This document shows positions 28,801 to 39,371 of a stretch of 64,000 nt of DNA, piece by piece (within the stretch, counting starts at the first letter, position 1; every line of letters begins with the position of its first letter). This DNA is from Gymnogyps californianus. Its lineage: Eukaryota > Chordata > Aves > Accipitriformes > Cathartidae. The notes under the pieces are model-generated. The model made no database searches, had not been told where the DNA came from, and saw only the letters and a list, made by a program, of their open reading frames with translations. A program made the translations under genes and the position numbers. The DNA lies in NCBI RefSeq assembly GCF_018139145.2, contig NC_059480.1:15748428-15812427 (forward strand), read 5' to 3'.

Positions 28801-30865
28801 TTTGAGGTTGACAGAAGCTTTTCTTGGTTATTACCCTTTAAGGATGAATGGGGCAGCATGTGGCAAGATCGCAGAATGGGATTAGCTCGGGACTTAGCAG
28901 GAAGAATTTCTTAGCACTCCTCCAGAGCTATTTCCTTCTCTTGCAGCCTCTGGAGCTGCATGAAATGGAAAGGGTTATGTCCTTGCCTGCCTGGCAGGAA
29001 AATCATCCCAGCTCAGTGCAGCAAAATGGACTGGGTCCAGTGGTCTTGGAAGCAATGAAACAGCTATAGTGTATTTAACAAGGAATTTCACATGGGGGAT
29101 TGCACAGTTACCCTGAATATTGCCCCAAGACGCATGGCTCTTCACACACAGCCCTCTTCCTACAGTCTTCTTGGCTATTCCAAGGAATCAGTGTCAGCAT
29201 AGCTTTAGATTTTGCTCCAGTCATGGCTTACCTGCATGCATGCAGATAGTGTTTCCTTGCCCCTGTCCTAGCATGCAGGAAAGGACAGGTGAGTCTCTCC
29301 GAAAGCACTGCAGTGCCATTCAGCCTAGTGCAGCACTCAGCACCTTGGGGTGCTGCACTCTGCTAGGGAGACCCGTTCAGTTCAGGCACTATCTGTGATC
29401 CCATGGGGATGTATTAACTCAGGAAAGGCTCTGCAGTACTTGGGGCTACGCCAGGATGGGTGCTCAGACTCTAGTGCTGATCATTTGTGTTAGTGTTTCA
29501 GTAAAAAGACACTCCTAATGTGTCTGTCTGTGGTTCTGGGCTGACAGTGTGATTGGCAGCTTTCTGGCTCGCCTCGTCATGCCTCTGGCTAGTTATTGCC
29601 ACTGATGTCTCTCTAAGACTGCCTTCCTTATAATGGAAGGTCTCCATTTGACCACTCTTGATATAAACAAACTATGGTGCCTTTCGAAAGCTAGAGTAAG
29701 TAATGCCTGCCAACAACTAGTACGTTTGTGCTTGTAAGAAATAATGATATATCCCTTTTGCAGTGCTTATAAGAAATTCAGCGTCTCCATTCAGAGTCAC
29801 TGGCCTTAGTTCCCTTGTGGCCTAGGTGTATTGTCTGAACAATACAGAGGGCTGGGAAGGAATCAAGAGCATTTAACCACAAGACAAACACCAGGAGTGA
29901 AACAGCCCAGATAGCAGAAGCAGACTACAGAGCACTCGAAGTGCAGAGCTCAATTTTAAGCCTAATTTGAACATTGAATGAGGTGCTAATATCTCAGCTA
30001 CTGTGTGGAGCCTTCTCAGTCTGCTGTTTGTGTTCTGTGAACAGGGTATAGTGGTATATATGGAATACACAGTGAAAAACCGGCTTTGCGCAACTGGTGC
30101 GGGCAGTGCAGGGTGAAGGGAAGTGTCTGGTTTTGGTGATGAAAATAGAAATCTGTCTTCATGTCTGTGCTCTAGGGAGCTGATCAGATATTTTAGGGCA
30201 TGATACCGTCATTACAGCTTGAAGAACAAATTTCAGAGCTGGCTTCTGTAATTGCCTGATAGTTTAACCTGTCTCCATTCCCGCATAAGAGGAGGACGTA
30301 TTGCCTTCGTTCATGTTGCCTTGTTCATCAGTAAATGTAAAGCAAATTGTAAAATCAGACCTGCTTGAACTAACATTTGTAGCTATTCATTCACTCGCGG
30401 ACAAACCAACCTCCTGATGCCGGTCCAGCTTTTTTCTTATGCCAAACAGAAAATAAGAACAGTGAGCCAATTAATATTCTCTTTTCTTTTTGAAGTGTCG
30501 GAGAAGCATTTGGATACCATGGAAATGAGCGACAATATGGTGAAAAACTGGTTTAGAAGGTGTTTAAGAAGTTAAATTTAAGCCTGGAAGTAGCTTTGTT
30601 GTGTTTTACCAGAGGCTTCTGCTTTTCTCCATTGCTCCCAGTATGATGTTTAGGATGGACTTCACCCATTCCCAGGAAAGCAGGGAAGGCCCTGCCCTGA
30701 GTCAGGTGGGACTAAAGGTTGGCTGAGTGCTGGGCCTGATGTACGTTTGTGTCACACAAACGCTGATGGATACCTCTGGTTGCTTTTCTTCCTGCTGGGT
30801 ATGGGATGTGTTTTAATCCTGGTTAAATCCTGTATCCCAGATCTGTTTGCCTTCTCTTGAAAGGA

Positions 30866-30887
30866 CTTCTGTTTCTTTCTTTTGCAG
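30866..30887 (+). promoter_or_regulatory. MB21D2: MB21D2 exon 2 splice acceptor
   Basis: A strong pyrimidine tract (cttctgtttctttcttttgcag) ends in AG at 30,886-30,887. The exon then begins GC ATG GTT CAG. The first two bases complete a glycine codon whose first G comes from exon 1, matching the known Gly-Met-Val-Gln junction of MB21D2. The frame stays open a little way upstream, but that is intron and not coding. Confidence 0.93.
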
Positions 30888-32152
30888 GCATGGTTCAGAA
30901 ACTTGACCAGAAGCTGCCTGTAGCCAACGAGTACCTGCTGCTTTCAGGTGGTGTGCGGGAAGGTGTGGTGGACATTGATCTTGATGAGCTGAATGTTTAT
31001 GCACGAGGCACAGACTATGACATGGACTTCACCCTGCTTGTGCCCGCACTGAAGCTGCATGACCGCAACCAACCAGTCACGCTGGACATGCGCCACTCGG
31101 CTTTGTGCCACTCCTGGCTGAGCCTGCGTCTGTTTGATGAAGGAACTATCAGCAAGTGGAAGGACTGCTGCACGATCGTGGACCATATCAATGGAGCTAC
31201 CAATTATTTCTTCTCGCCAACAAAAGTCGCAGACTGGTTCTATGACTCCATTAGCATTGTCCTCTCCGAGATCCAGAAAAAGCCTCAGCGAGGGATGCCA
31301 AAGGTGGAGAAGGTAGAAAAGAATGGGACTATTATATCCATCATTTTGGGAGTGGGCAGCAGCCGCATGCTGTACGACATTGTCCCTGTGGTGTCCTTCA
31401 AAGGTTGGCCAGCTGTGGCCCAGAGCTGGCTGATGGAGAACCACTTCTGGGATGGGAAGATCACAGAGGAGGAAGTCATAAGTGGCTTTTACTTAGTGCC
31501 TGCATGTTCCTACAAGGGGAAGAAGGACAATGAATGGAGGCTGTCATTTGCCAGAAGTGAAGTGCAGCTGAAAAAGTGCATCTCCAGCAGCCTCATGCAA
31601 GCCTATCAGGCCTGCAAAGCTATCATCATCAAATTGCTGTCCCGCCCCAAAGCCATTAGTCCATATCACTTGCGGAGCATGATGCTGTGGGCTTGCGACA
31701 GGCTACCAGCCAACTACTTGGCCCAGGAGGATTACGCAGCCCATTTCCTCCTGGGTCTCATTGATGATCTCCAGCACTGCTTGGTCAACAAGATGTGCCC
31801 TAACTATTTCATCCCCCAGTGCAATATGCTGGAGCACCTCTCTGAAGAAACCGTCATGCTGCATGCGCGGAAGCTGTCCTCAGTCCGCTCAGACCCTGCC
31901 GAACACCTTCGAACTGCCATCGAACATGTCAAAGCAGCCAACCGGCTAACACTAGAGCTCCAACGGCGGGGCAGCACCACCAGCATCCCCTCCCCGCAGT
32001 CAGATGGAGGGGACACCAATCAGCCAGATGACCGATTAGCCAAAAAGTTGCAACAGCTAGTGACTGAGAACCCTGGCAAGTCCATCTCTGTCTTCATTAA
32101 CCCAGATGACGTCACAAGGCCCCACTTCAGAATTGATGATAAATTCTTCTGA
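30888..32152 (+). CDS. MB21D2: MB21D2, coding exon 2 (residues 71-491 plus stop); cGAS-like Mab-21 domain protein
   Basis: This is the terminal coding exon of Mab-21 domain containing 2 (formerly C3orf59), a member of the cGAS/MAB21 nucleotidyltransferase-fold family. Its reaction, if any, is unknown. The exon gives 421 uninterrupted residues, fitting the 491-residue vertebrate protein once the roughly 70 residues of exon 1 (outside the window) are added. Using full-length numbering, the fold's GS-type motif appears as S90-G91-G92. An acidic DYDMD cluster follows (D113, D115, D117), and YDIVP holds D234, the likely third metal-binding acid. The canonical catalytic serine position appears to be glycine, and the cGAS zinc-ribbon Cys/His set is not evident, so DNA sensing should not be assumed. 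The C-terminal half is helical, and the extreme C-terminus is ...RIDDKFF. Against the human protein as I remember it, I see only two differences (Ile for Leu near residue 100 and Thr for Pro near 447), which is extreme conservation. Glutamine 311, a recurrent human tumour mutation site, is wild type here (CAG, 31,607-31,609). It has no frameshift or stop. Confidence 0.98.
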
Positions 32153-32298
32153 GCTGTCGTCAATGTTTCTTGGGATTTTTTTGTTTCATTTTTAAAAACT
32201 CATGCAGTGTGCAAGTTTTTTCGTTTGGTTTTCCCTGATGACTTAGTCTTTTGTTTTTTACATATCCAGCATAGATTGGGTCTGTTGAGAACAATCTG

Positions 32299-32304
32299 AA
32301 TAAA
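32299..32304 (+). terminator. MB21D2: candidate proximal poly(A) signal AATAAA
   Basis: A canonical AATAAA lies 147 nt after the stop codon. It is followed within about 30 nt by GT/T-rich sequence, so cleavage near 32,315-32,330 is plausible. Use is inferred. Confidence 0.5.
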
Positions 32305-32886
32305 TTATAATTCCTGGTTCTGCAGGACGGTGCAGATTTTGAAACAGTATATTACTATTTCATATGCTGCTTTGATTTTTTTCACCCACCCAGCCCCATT
32401 GTTTGTGAGTAGTTTCTAAAGGAGAACATGCACCATAAATACACATGCCATAGTGTAATGTACATTTTTTTTCAAGCTTCCATAATTTATGTACATTGTT
32501 GGGCCTGGGGAAGGGACAGCTCACCTTCCGTTGCTTTGGAAATTCACTTCTTTTCCCATGAGCTTCCATCACCCTAAAGAAATGAGGAGAGACTCTGGGT
32601 TGGAAAGCACTACCGGTAATTTGACGAGGCCAAGTCTACTGGGCTGAAGCCCAGTTCATCTGTTCTTCACACTTCTTACACTAGGGGAGAAAGTTGACTT
32701 TAAAGATGATGATGCAGCTTTTGAGGGAAAGAGTTGTTTCTGTTTTGATCTACTTTTTGAATGTAATTGTTCATAATTGGACCTTGTACAGTCCAGAGGG
32801 TTGTTTCTGCTGCTTTTCCATGCGGAATAAGGTTATGGAATGTTAGTTTTAGTGTGTGTAATTATTCAAAGCCTTATTTAAATTCT

Positions 32887-32892
32887 ATTAAA
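32887..32892 (+). terminator. MB21D2: candidate distal poly(A) signal ATTAAA
   Basis: The common variant hexamer ATTAAA lies about 735 nt after the stop, at the end of an A+T-rich UTR-like stretch. It would give a longer MB21D2 mRNA. Which site is used cannot be told from sequence. Confidence 0.4.
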
Positions 32893-34598
32893 GAACATAC
32901 CATTATAAATGTTAATTGCACTAATGAAATCTCTGCCATTACCTCAGTCCCACTGTTTGTGTTTCTTTCATGAATTAGCATCTGTTATTAGGTCTCAGTA
33001 TTGCAGATTGCTTGAGGGCCCTCGGGTCTCATGGTTTCAGGTGATTTCTTGATTGTCTTTTGTAAAAGGCTCTTCCTTGTTAGCCCTGCTATGTGTGAGA
33101 AGTCAGATTTTTGCATTGGCATATTTCTTTGGATGCGTATTGTGTGTTGCAGTGCATATTGCATTAATATGTATTGCATGTTGTTGAAACAGGTTTACCA
33201 TTAGATAAGGATGTAATGCTAAAGCAGTGGTATGTGCAAAGTGAATCAGCCAGACCTCGAGCAAAGGAGCTACCTTGCTTCTGTAATGCATGTATTAGGC
33301 CTGATCCTTCATGGCAGTTACCATTCCCTTGACTCCTGTGGACTTTCTGACTTACCCTGGGACATATGAGATCTCTTTGGTCTCATGTTTGCAGAAGTTG
33401 TGTGTGTATGTAAACTTGTGGTGCAACAGTAGCCTTGAAAAACACATACGCTTTCCTTTTGTGTGTAGGATAAGATGTATGGTAACAAGGGTTAGTCTGA
33501 GCCAAAAATAATTCCAAGAGTTCAAGGATAGAGTGGCTTTTTGTGGCTGGCTGGCCAGTGACTGATATTTAGGCCTTAAATCAGCAATTTGGGCTTACTG
33601 GTTATCCCAGAGAAGCTGTTCTGATCCAAACTTGATGCATGTTTTAAAATGTGATTATTAGAGCAGGTTGAAGTATTTTTTAAATATTTGACAGACAAAT
33701 GAGGCACGTATCTAGTAAATTCTAACAGATAAAAATTGTGTATGAAAAATGTGTCACTTTTTTAGCCCAGCCTTTCTGGTAAAGAAATCAGGCTGGTGGA
33801 GCAACACACCAGCAGCTTTGGAAACTGCTTTATTAGATGGCAGAGAGGTTTTGATACCTGATCTAGTGCCCAAGTCATGTCTTAAAATGAAACTTTGGCT
33901 CCTCTATCTCTTGGGCATATTTGAAAACTTCACCCCATTGCTGTAGCCAAGATGTTCACATTTACCTGAATTTACTGGTACACACTTACATGAGCCTGAA
34001 GAAGCTCTCAGAAATTGCTGGCTAGTTGGAGTGGATGAGGATTTAACTTTAAAGCACAATTGGCTAGTGATAGTGAGCCCTGGTGCAGCTGCGGTTATGG
34101 TCCGGGGAAGGACATGTATTGACTTCAGCAGAAGCAGAACTGGGTCCTACCAGTGTGGCTATTGCCAAAGATGAGCCTCCATTTAAACCTGTGTAACCTG
34201 CCAGGGGAGGCAGGAGAACTGACTGGGAATCCTCTCCGGAAGTGCTTGGAAAATGCAGATTCATTGAAATGGTCTTTTCCCCAGTCTCCGGGACTTCTGT
34301 CTGTTGGAAAAAGAGTCTGGGCTCCAGGATGAAGTTTCCCATCACCACATGAGAGAGATCTGCTCAGCACAAAGCAGCAGTAGCCTCGCAGGCAGAGTAC
34401 TTTCCCGGGAGTCCCAGTGTCTGTGCTGGTGCTCCTGAGTTATGCAGAAACACAGCCTTCCTCATGCCAGTTCAATGTCCCAATGACCGGCAGTTTGGCT
34501 AGCCCATGTCAAGCTCTAGTGTGTGCTCCTTTTTTTGGTTTTAATTAAAAAACATTTTGAAAAGTATCCATCTTGTTCTTCCTGCATTATGAGGAAAA

Positions 34599-34628
34599 TG
34601 TGTGTGTGTGTTGTTTTTTTTTTTTTTT
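34599..34628 (+). repeat. TG microsatellite followed by a T15 run
   Basis: Six TG units at 34,599-34,610 are followed by ttg and an uninterrupted run of 15 T (34,614-34,628). This is a simple repeat and probably polymorphic in length. Confidence 0.9.
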
Positions 34629-36756
34629 GTGGGGGAGAGGAGGCTTGGCTTTTTACTGGACTGGAAAGCAATTTCCCAGGTAGGTCTGAGAGAACATTAT
34701 ATCCTCTGCCTGGATCGTCTGTCTTCCAGGGAGGCAGAATCCTAATCGCCAGTAGGTTTTGAATCTCAGTCTAGTATTTGCTCCTTTCCACATACTATCG
34801 CTCAACTTAATGAAGCAGGTTGCCAGCCCAGAGAGGTGATGCGTGCTTTGTGTATTAGAGAACACTGAAGGCTCTATTTTCTTCCTCTCCTATTGTCCCC
34901 TCTTGCCTTTGATTATATGCTGGGACAGACTTGCAAAATGCATAGGTCTCTATGTGGGATTTCAGAGTCGTGAGTGGGTTTAGATACCAACGACCTGTTA
35001 TTCTTCACTACCCTCTGCAAGTTTCAAGGGGACTGCAGTGCTTTTCCTATTGGGGAGTTCTTGAAAGTCCTTCACACAGGCATTTTAGAGCACTCAACCC
35101 CATGGGGTTAAAGACTTGGCCAATCTGACAAACACTGGAGTAAGAGGGAATTTGCTTTAAACTAGCAGTGTAGTCATGTTCCCTACTGATGTCAAGAGGA
35201 GACATGTCAGTGCTGTGAGACAATGTCTCAATGGGAGCTTCAGTTCTGCACCCACTGCTATGAGGGATAAGATTTTTTTTTGCTTTTGTCCATGAGCCAG
35301 CAGGAGCTGGCTTCTTCCTGCTGGCGGGTGATGTTGCAAAAGGACTGGGACAATTAGTGAGGGGTTGGCTGCATGTAGGAGGTCTCCCTTATGTGTCTGC
35401 ATATTACTGCCTTCTACACTGTTAAAAGGGAGGGGAGTCCCAGCCAAGAGGGTCTGGCCTTGAGGCATCAGAAAGGTGGGGAGGAAGAAAAAGTGCCCTT
35501 CAGAGGCTCCACTTCCATTTCTCAGTGTGAGCCTCCTTGGGCATCCTGGCTGTGGTCCTACTCTTGGGACAAGCAGTTGCCTTTGTTCTTTCCGTAGGGC
35601 TTCTGGCCAGTACCACAACAGGAGGAGCAGCTAATTTGACTGGTTCCAGTTGTTGTCACTTCTTCTGGGAGACCCTGAAGAACCTGTCACTTCTTCAGGG
35701 GGACACCTGAGCTGCTGCAGAGCTGACAAAACCACCAGCCAGTGGAGGGTATTCTCTGTGCTGTGTTGGGGGGAGTACTCAAATTAGAGCAGAAGAGAAC
35801 AAGAGCCCAAGAGTTTTGTGAAAGCCTGCAGTCTCTGCTCCTTCAAGCATGTTATGTCAAGCCTCAGTCACTTCTGGCTGGCTGTGATAAATCGGTTTCT
35901 CCACATTTTCCAATACTTTAGCCTGGAGAAATGTTGGTGCTCTAACCAGAAAACTACAACTGAGCATCAGAGTCCCTCTTTGCAGGGGATTCAGCAAAAT
36001 ATCAGCAGAAGTTTAACCATCCACTGCCCAAAATAGAAGCCAGTCCCTGAAAGCCATTTAAAGAGCTGTTTTTTAATGATCTGTCTTTTCTGTTGTCCTG
36101 TCACTGTGAGAAGTAGCTCTAATTTGATCTAAATTCTTGGACTTTCCCTGATTGCCTTGTTCCAGTGGAGAGCAACCTTGTTTTGGCAACTATGGTGGTT
36201 CTGGGCTCAACAGGGATATCCGAGCTCTGTGCCCTTCCACTTCTTGGTCTCCTCATGGAGGTATAGTATGCTGTGAGAGAGGCTTGTGTCTGCTACAAAT
36301 TGACAGGTCAGTGACTGAAACAGGCACTGAAAGACAGCACTCACTCTTGATGTGAGATGTGCCCTCAGCTCAACTTCTGTTAGCCAGTGTTGTGAGCCAT
36401 ATGAAATGATCCCCAAACTCTTTCTGAGGGCACTGTGCTCTAAAACAAGTACAGGGTGGCTGGCTTCATGCAAGATGCTGTCCTGGTGCCCAGCATCTGC
36501 CAGTAGCTAGTGATCTCCAATCAGTTGTTTAAATTTTCTGGTAAATCTGGGGATACAGGGAAAAATGACTACTTAAAAGCCTTAGAAGGCCAGAGATTCC
36601 TGAAGGTGGCATTGCTCAGCTCTCCAGAGGCTGTGACTGGTGCTTAGACCCAGCTCCACTCAGCTGCAGCCTCTGAAAACATTTCTGTAAAGAAGGTTTA
36701 TTTAGGTGTCTCGCCAGTCTGGTTGCTGTGTAGTGATGAATGCACACGGCAGCTGG

Positions 36757-36773
36757 GTGATCAGACCAAAAGT
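36757..36773. repeat. 17-bp direct repeat, copy 1
   Basis: The sequence gtgatcagaccaaaagt recurs exactly at 36,897-36,913, 140 bp downstream. Both copies are also preceded within a few bases by agctg. An exact 17-mer at this spacing is unlikely by chance and suggests a local duplication remnant. Confidence 0.75.
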
Positions 36774-36896
36774 GTCCAGGAGGTGGTGGCTGGGGCTGGA
36801 GGGTCACAGGACAGGGCCCAAATCCCATTAAAGTCCATTGGGACTTGAAAATGTGCTTGAAACTAAGTGTGTGCACTTTGCTGGATCAAGCTGATT

Positions 36897-36913
36897 GTGA
36901 TCAGACCAAAAGT
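36897..36913. repeat. 17-bp direct repeat, copy 2
   Basis: Exact second copy of 36,757-36,773, preceded by agctgatt rather than agctgg. Confidence 0.75.
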
Positions 36914-37174
36914 AAGCAGACGTCTGTCATATTTTATTAACCCATGCATAATACAAGCAACCACACATAATGCAAGTGAATGTGGCAGAGGGAAAGGGGA
37001 AGATAGACTTTGCTAATGATTATTTCTCAAAATTTTCTTTTTTTAACGGTGTGCATAGTTGGTGCCTAGAATTGCTTAAAAACATCCATCCTTTTTTGCA
37101 GGTTCAGTGCTGGATACATTTTGCCACTTTGTTTTGTATTAAAGCCAGCGTGTTCGAAAGGTCACTGGGCAGCT

Positions 37175-37320
37175 GAGTGCAATAATGTTCAGATTCTCCT
37201 GGCATTGCTCAGTGATTAGAAATATTCAGCATGCAAATAGCTTGTTCAACTTCAGCAAGTACATCATCTCCCTCCTGCCAGCCTTGCTTGGGGTGAGCTA
37301 ATGGTCTTTTAACATTATAC
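37175..37320. promoter_or_regulatory. candidate enhancer with POU octamer
   Basis: A perfect POU octamer ATGCAAAT is at 37,231-37,238. It lies in an A+T-rich block with GTGATTAG and GAAATATTC just upstream and GCAATAATG near the start. Similar A+T-rich unique sequence continues beyond a short gap to about 37,640. It is located about 5 kb past MB21D2, in the spacer leading to FGF12. Motifs are seen; regulatory function is inferred. Confidence 0.3.
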
Positions 37321-39343
37321 AGCTTAGAGAGTGACTGTCTCTAATAGCTCCTGATTAAGCTCTCCAGAAAGGCAAATAACCATCATGGGGCAAAGGCTAA
37401 ACAAGGGGAGGGGGGCAAAAAAAGCACAGATATTAAAAAGTTGCTGGCCAAGGGACTCTTGCTGACATGTTTTGTGTTTAGGGAAATTCAGCATTATATT
37501 TAGCACATTTTGGTTTTTGAGAACTGTCTGTCAAATGGATCCCAATTTATTTCCTCTGAATGCTTTTAGAATAGTGATAAAATAGCCCTCCATCCCTCCT
37601 CCTCCCCCTTTGCCCATTTATAATCTATTATTTTAGGGCTGCTCTGAGGAACTATTGTGTTTTCCTATTATCATTGTCCCTGGCTCAGCACTGTGCTTCC
37701 AAGCTGAATGTAGGCTTTTGGGGGTTATTTTTATCTTACTGACCTTCTGTGGTAGAGGAACACGCTCTCATTCAGTCTCCAGACAGCCCGATTTGCCGAG
37801 CAGAGAGGTGTGGGTGCATATCGGGGGCATCAGGCTCTCTTTAAACTGACTCAGCCCTGTCTTTCCCTCTCAGTTTTTGTGTGTTAGGAATATCAACGTG
37901 GAAGACTTGACTGAGGTCTTGCTAGGCACAGAGAAGACATGATACGTGATTCTGAAGTCAAGCAAGCTCTAGTGCAAAATGAAAATTGAGCCCAAACAGC
38001 CACTTTTCTCCCTGATTCTCAACCCCTCTGACCCCTTTGTTTTAGCTTTATTTTGGGGAGGTGGAGAGGAGAGAGATGGACTGCTTTTGTCCACTTCAGT
38101 GAGTACAAATCATAGCTTTGGCTTAGGATGTTAGACACTTCATTCATTAATGGCTCTGTCTCCAGGGCTCCCTGTTGCTTTACGCCCTATCATGACATCG
38201 GCGGGACGGGGAGAGGGTTTTATGATCTGTTCAGCCAATTCACAACAGAACTGTGTGAAGAAAGGAATGGGCTTTTTTCATGAAGGGCTAGCGACCTTGT
38301 GTCCTCCTGCCTCCTGTGTGCCAGGGCTCATGCACACAGTATGTTAATAGCCACTTCTGAGGGCTTCAGCTGATGAGAGAATAAAGGCCAAGGTGCCTCT
38401 GTGCAAACCAGCCAGCTCCCCTTCCCGGCCTTCGGCATCCCTTGCAGGGCAAGCCAGCTCCTATCTGAAGTCAGTGCTCTGAGACCAGACTTTGGCTGGT
38501 TGTGTTTGCAGGGTCTGCATCTGCAGATGATGTCAGGCCAGGGAACAGCTTCCTACAACTACTGCATCAAGAGATAACTCCACTTGGCTGATCTGAAACA
38601 GCACGGAGGAGAAAATCCTTCCTGCAGAGAGGCCACTGCAAAGTCTAACCTTTCTTACCAGCACTATGACTTGTGTAGTGACCAGGAAGACTCCATGACT
38701 ACTGCTACCATAAAGGCACCCTTGTGTCTAAGAGCTTATGAGTGTCACACATCAGCCGCTGTCCCTAAGAGGTGCTGGGGCTTTTCTGCCTCCTGCTGCC
38801 ATGTGGGATGGAGATCAGGACTGTCTTAGGACTACCCTGGCAAGGATGGCAGAGGGGGAGATGGAGTTGTTGAGGACACACTCCCCCCTCACTCTGACCC
38901 CCAATCTCTGCAACACTACCATAGCTGCAGCAACTGGTTGCAGCTTCTACGACAAGATACCATTTGTAGAGCTTTCAGGAAGAGAGGGTGGATCTTACCT
39001 GGCAAAGATAGCTCTCAGGGAAAGCCTGCAGCGAGCCCAGTGATTCCTGTGCCTCCCTACTCACTTAGGGAAGTGCTCAGTGCCTGCAAGGCCCTTCACT
39101 GTGCCTTACACCTTCTTTGCAGCCATGTAAACTAATGCAGAAGAGTTGGGGCAGTGAGGAACAAGGACCAGCAACAGTGTCTCTGCGAAGGACATGTTTC
39201 CCCTCTACGTCTCATGGTGTCCAGTACATGCACATTCAGTTGTGATTGTCCTGTGAGGATCCTCCAAATCTTCCTCAGCTATTAATTATTGATACGGGGC
39301 TCAGAGGAGCCACTTCAGTCATGGAGTTCAGCCACCACCACAG

Positions 39344-39371
39344 TCAAAAACACCGACACTGGTGTTTTTGA
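39344..39371. repeat. perfect 11-bp stem, 6-nt loop inverted repeat
   Basis: tcaaaaacacc (39,344-39,354) is exactly complementary to ggtgtttttga (39,361-39,371), with gacact between. It could form a short hairpin in DNA or RNA. It is too short for a microRNA precursor, and no T-tract or other context suggests a function. Confidence 0.8.

Larger units (their letters stand above)
1..30887 (+). other. MB21D2: MB21D2 intron 1, 3' portion (non-coding)
   Basis: Everything upstream of the MB21D2 coding exon is read as the 3' part of its one long intron. In mammals MB21D2 has two coding exons separated by an intron of about 100 kb, so exon 1 (roughly the first 70 codons) being absent here is expected. 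I looked for it in the open frames of this stretch and did not see it. The open frames present are short, lack recognisable domains and occur about as often as chance predicts. The stretch contains a solo LTR at 25,325-25,887 and several A+T-rich motif clusters listed separately. Otherwise it is ordinary unique sequence with no recognised RNA gene or second gene. An unannotated lncRNA or nested gene cannot be excluded without transcript data. Confidence 0.8.
32153..32910 (+). other. MB21D2: MB21D2 3' UTR (end approximate)
   Basis: The sequence after the TGA is T-rich and A+T-rich, with no open frame of note, as expected for a 3' UTR. Two poly(A)-type hexamers suggest a short form ending near 32,320 and a longer form ending near 32,910. 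The downstream limit is set only by the second hexamer and may extend further. Confidence 0.6.

Noticed and set aside
30530..30575. Translation containing VKNWFRR, reminiscent of the homeodomain recognition helix
   Set aside because: It is isolated, with no other homeodomain residues around it; a coincidence in intron sequence.
30857..30887. In-frame upstream extension of the MB21D2 open frame
   Set aside because: It is the polypyrimidine tract and acceptor of the intron, and the protein begins in exon 1 upstream of the window.
30944..31444. 166-codon open frame antisense to MB21D2
   Set aside because: It is the mirror of a strongly conserved coding exon and shows no independent features.
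35157..35618. 153-codon open frame on the minus strand
   Set aside because: No domain, splice or codon-bias support. Chance open frame.
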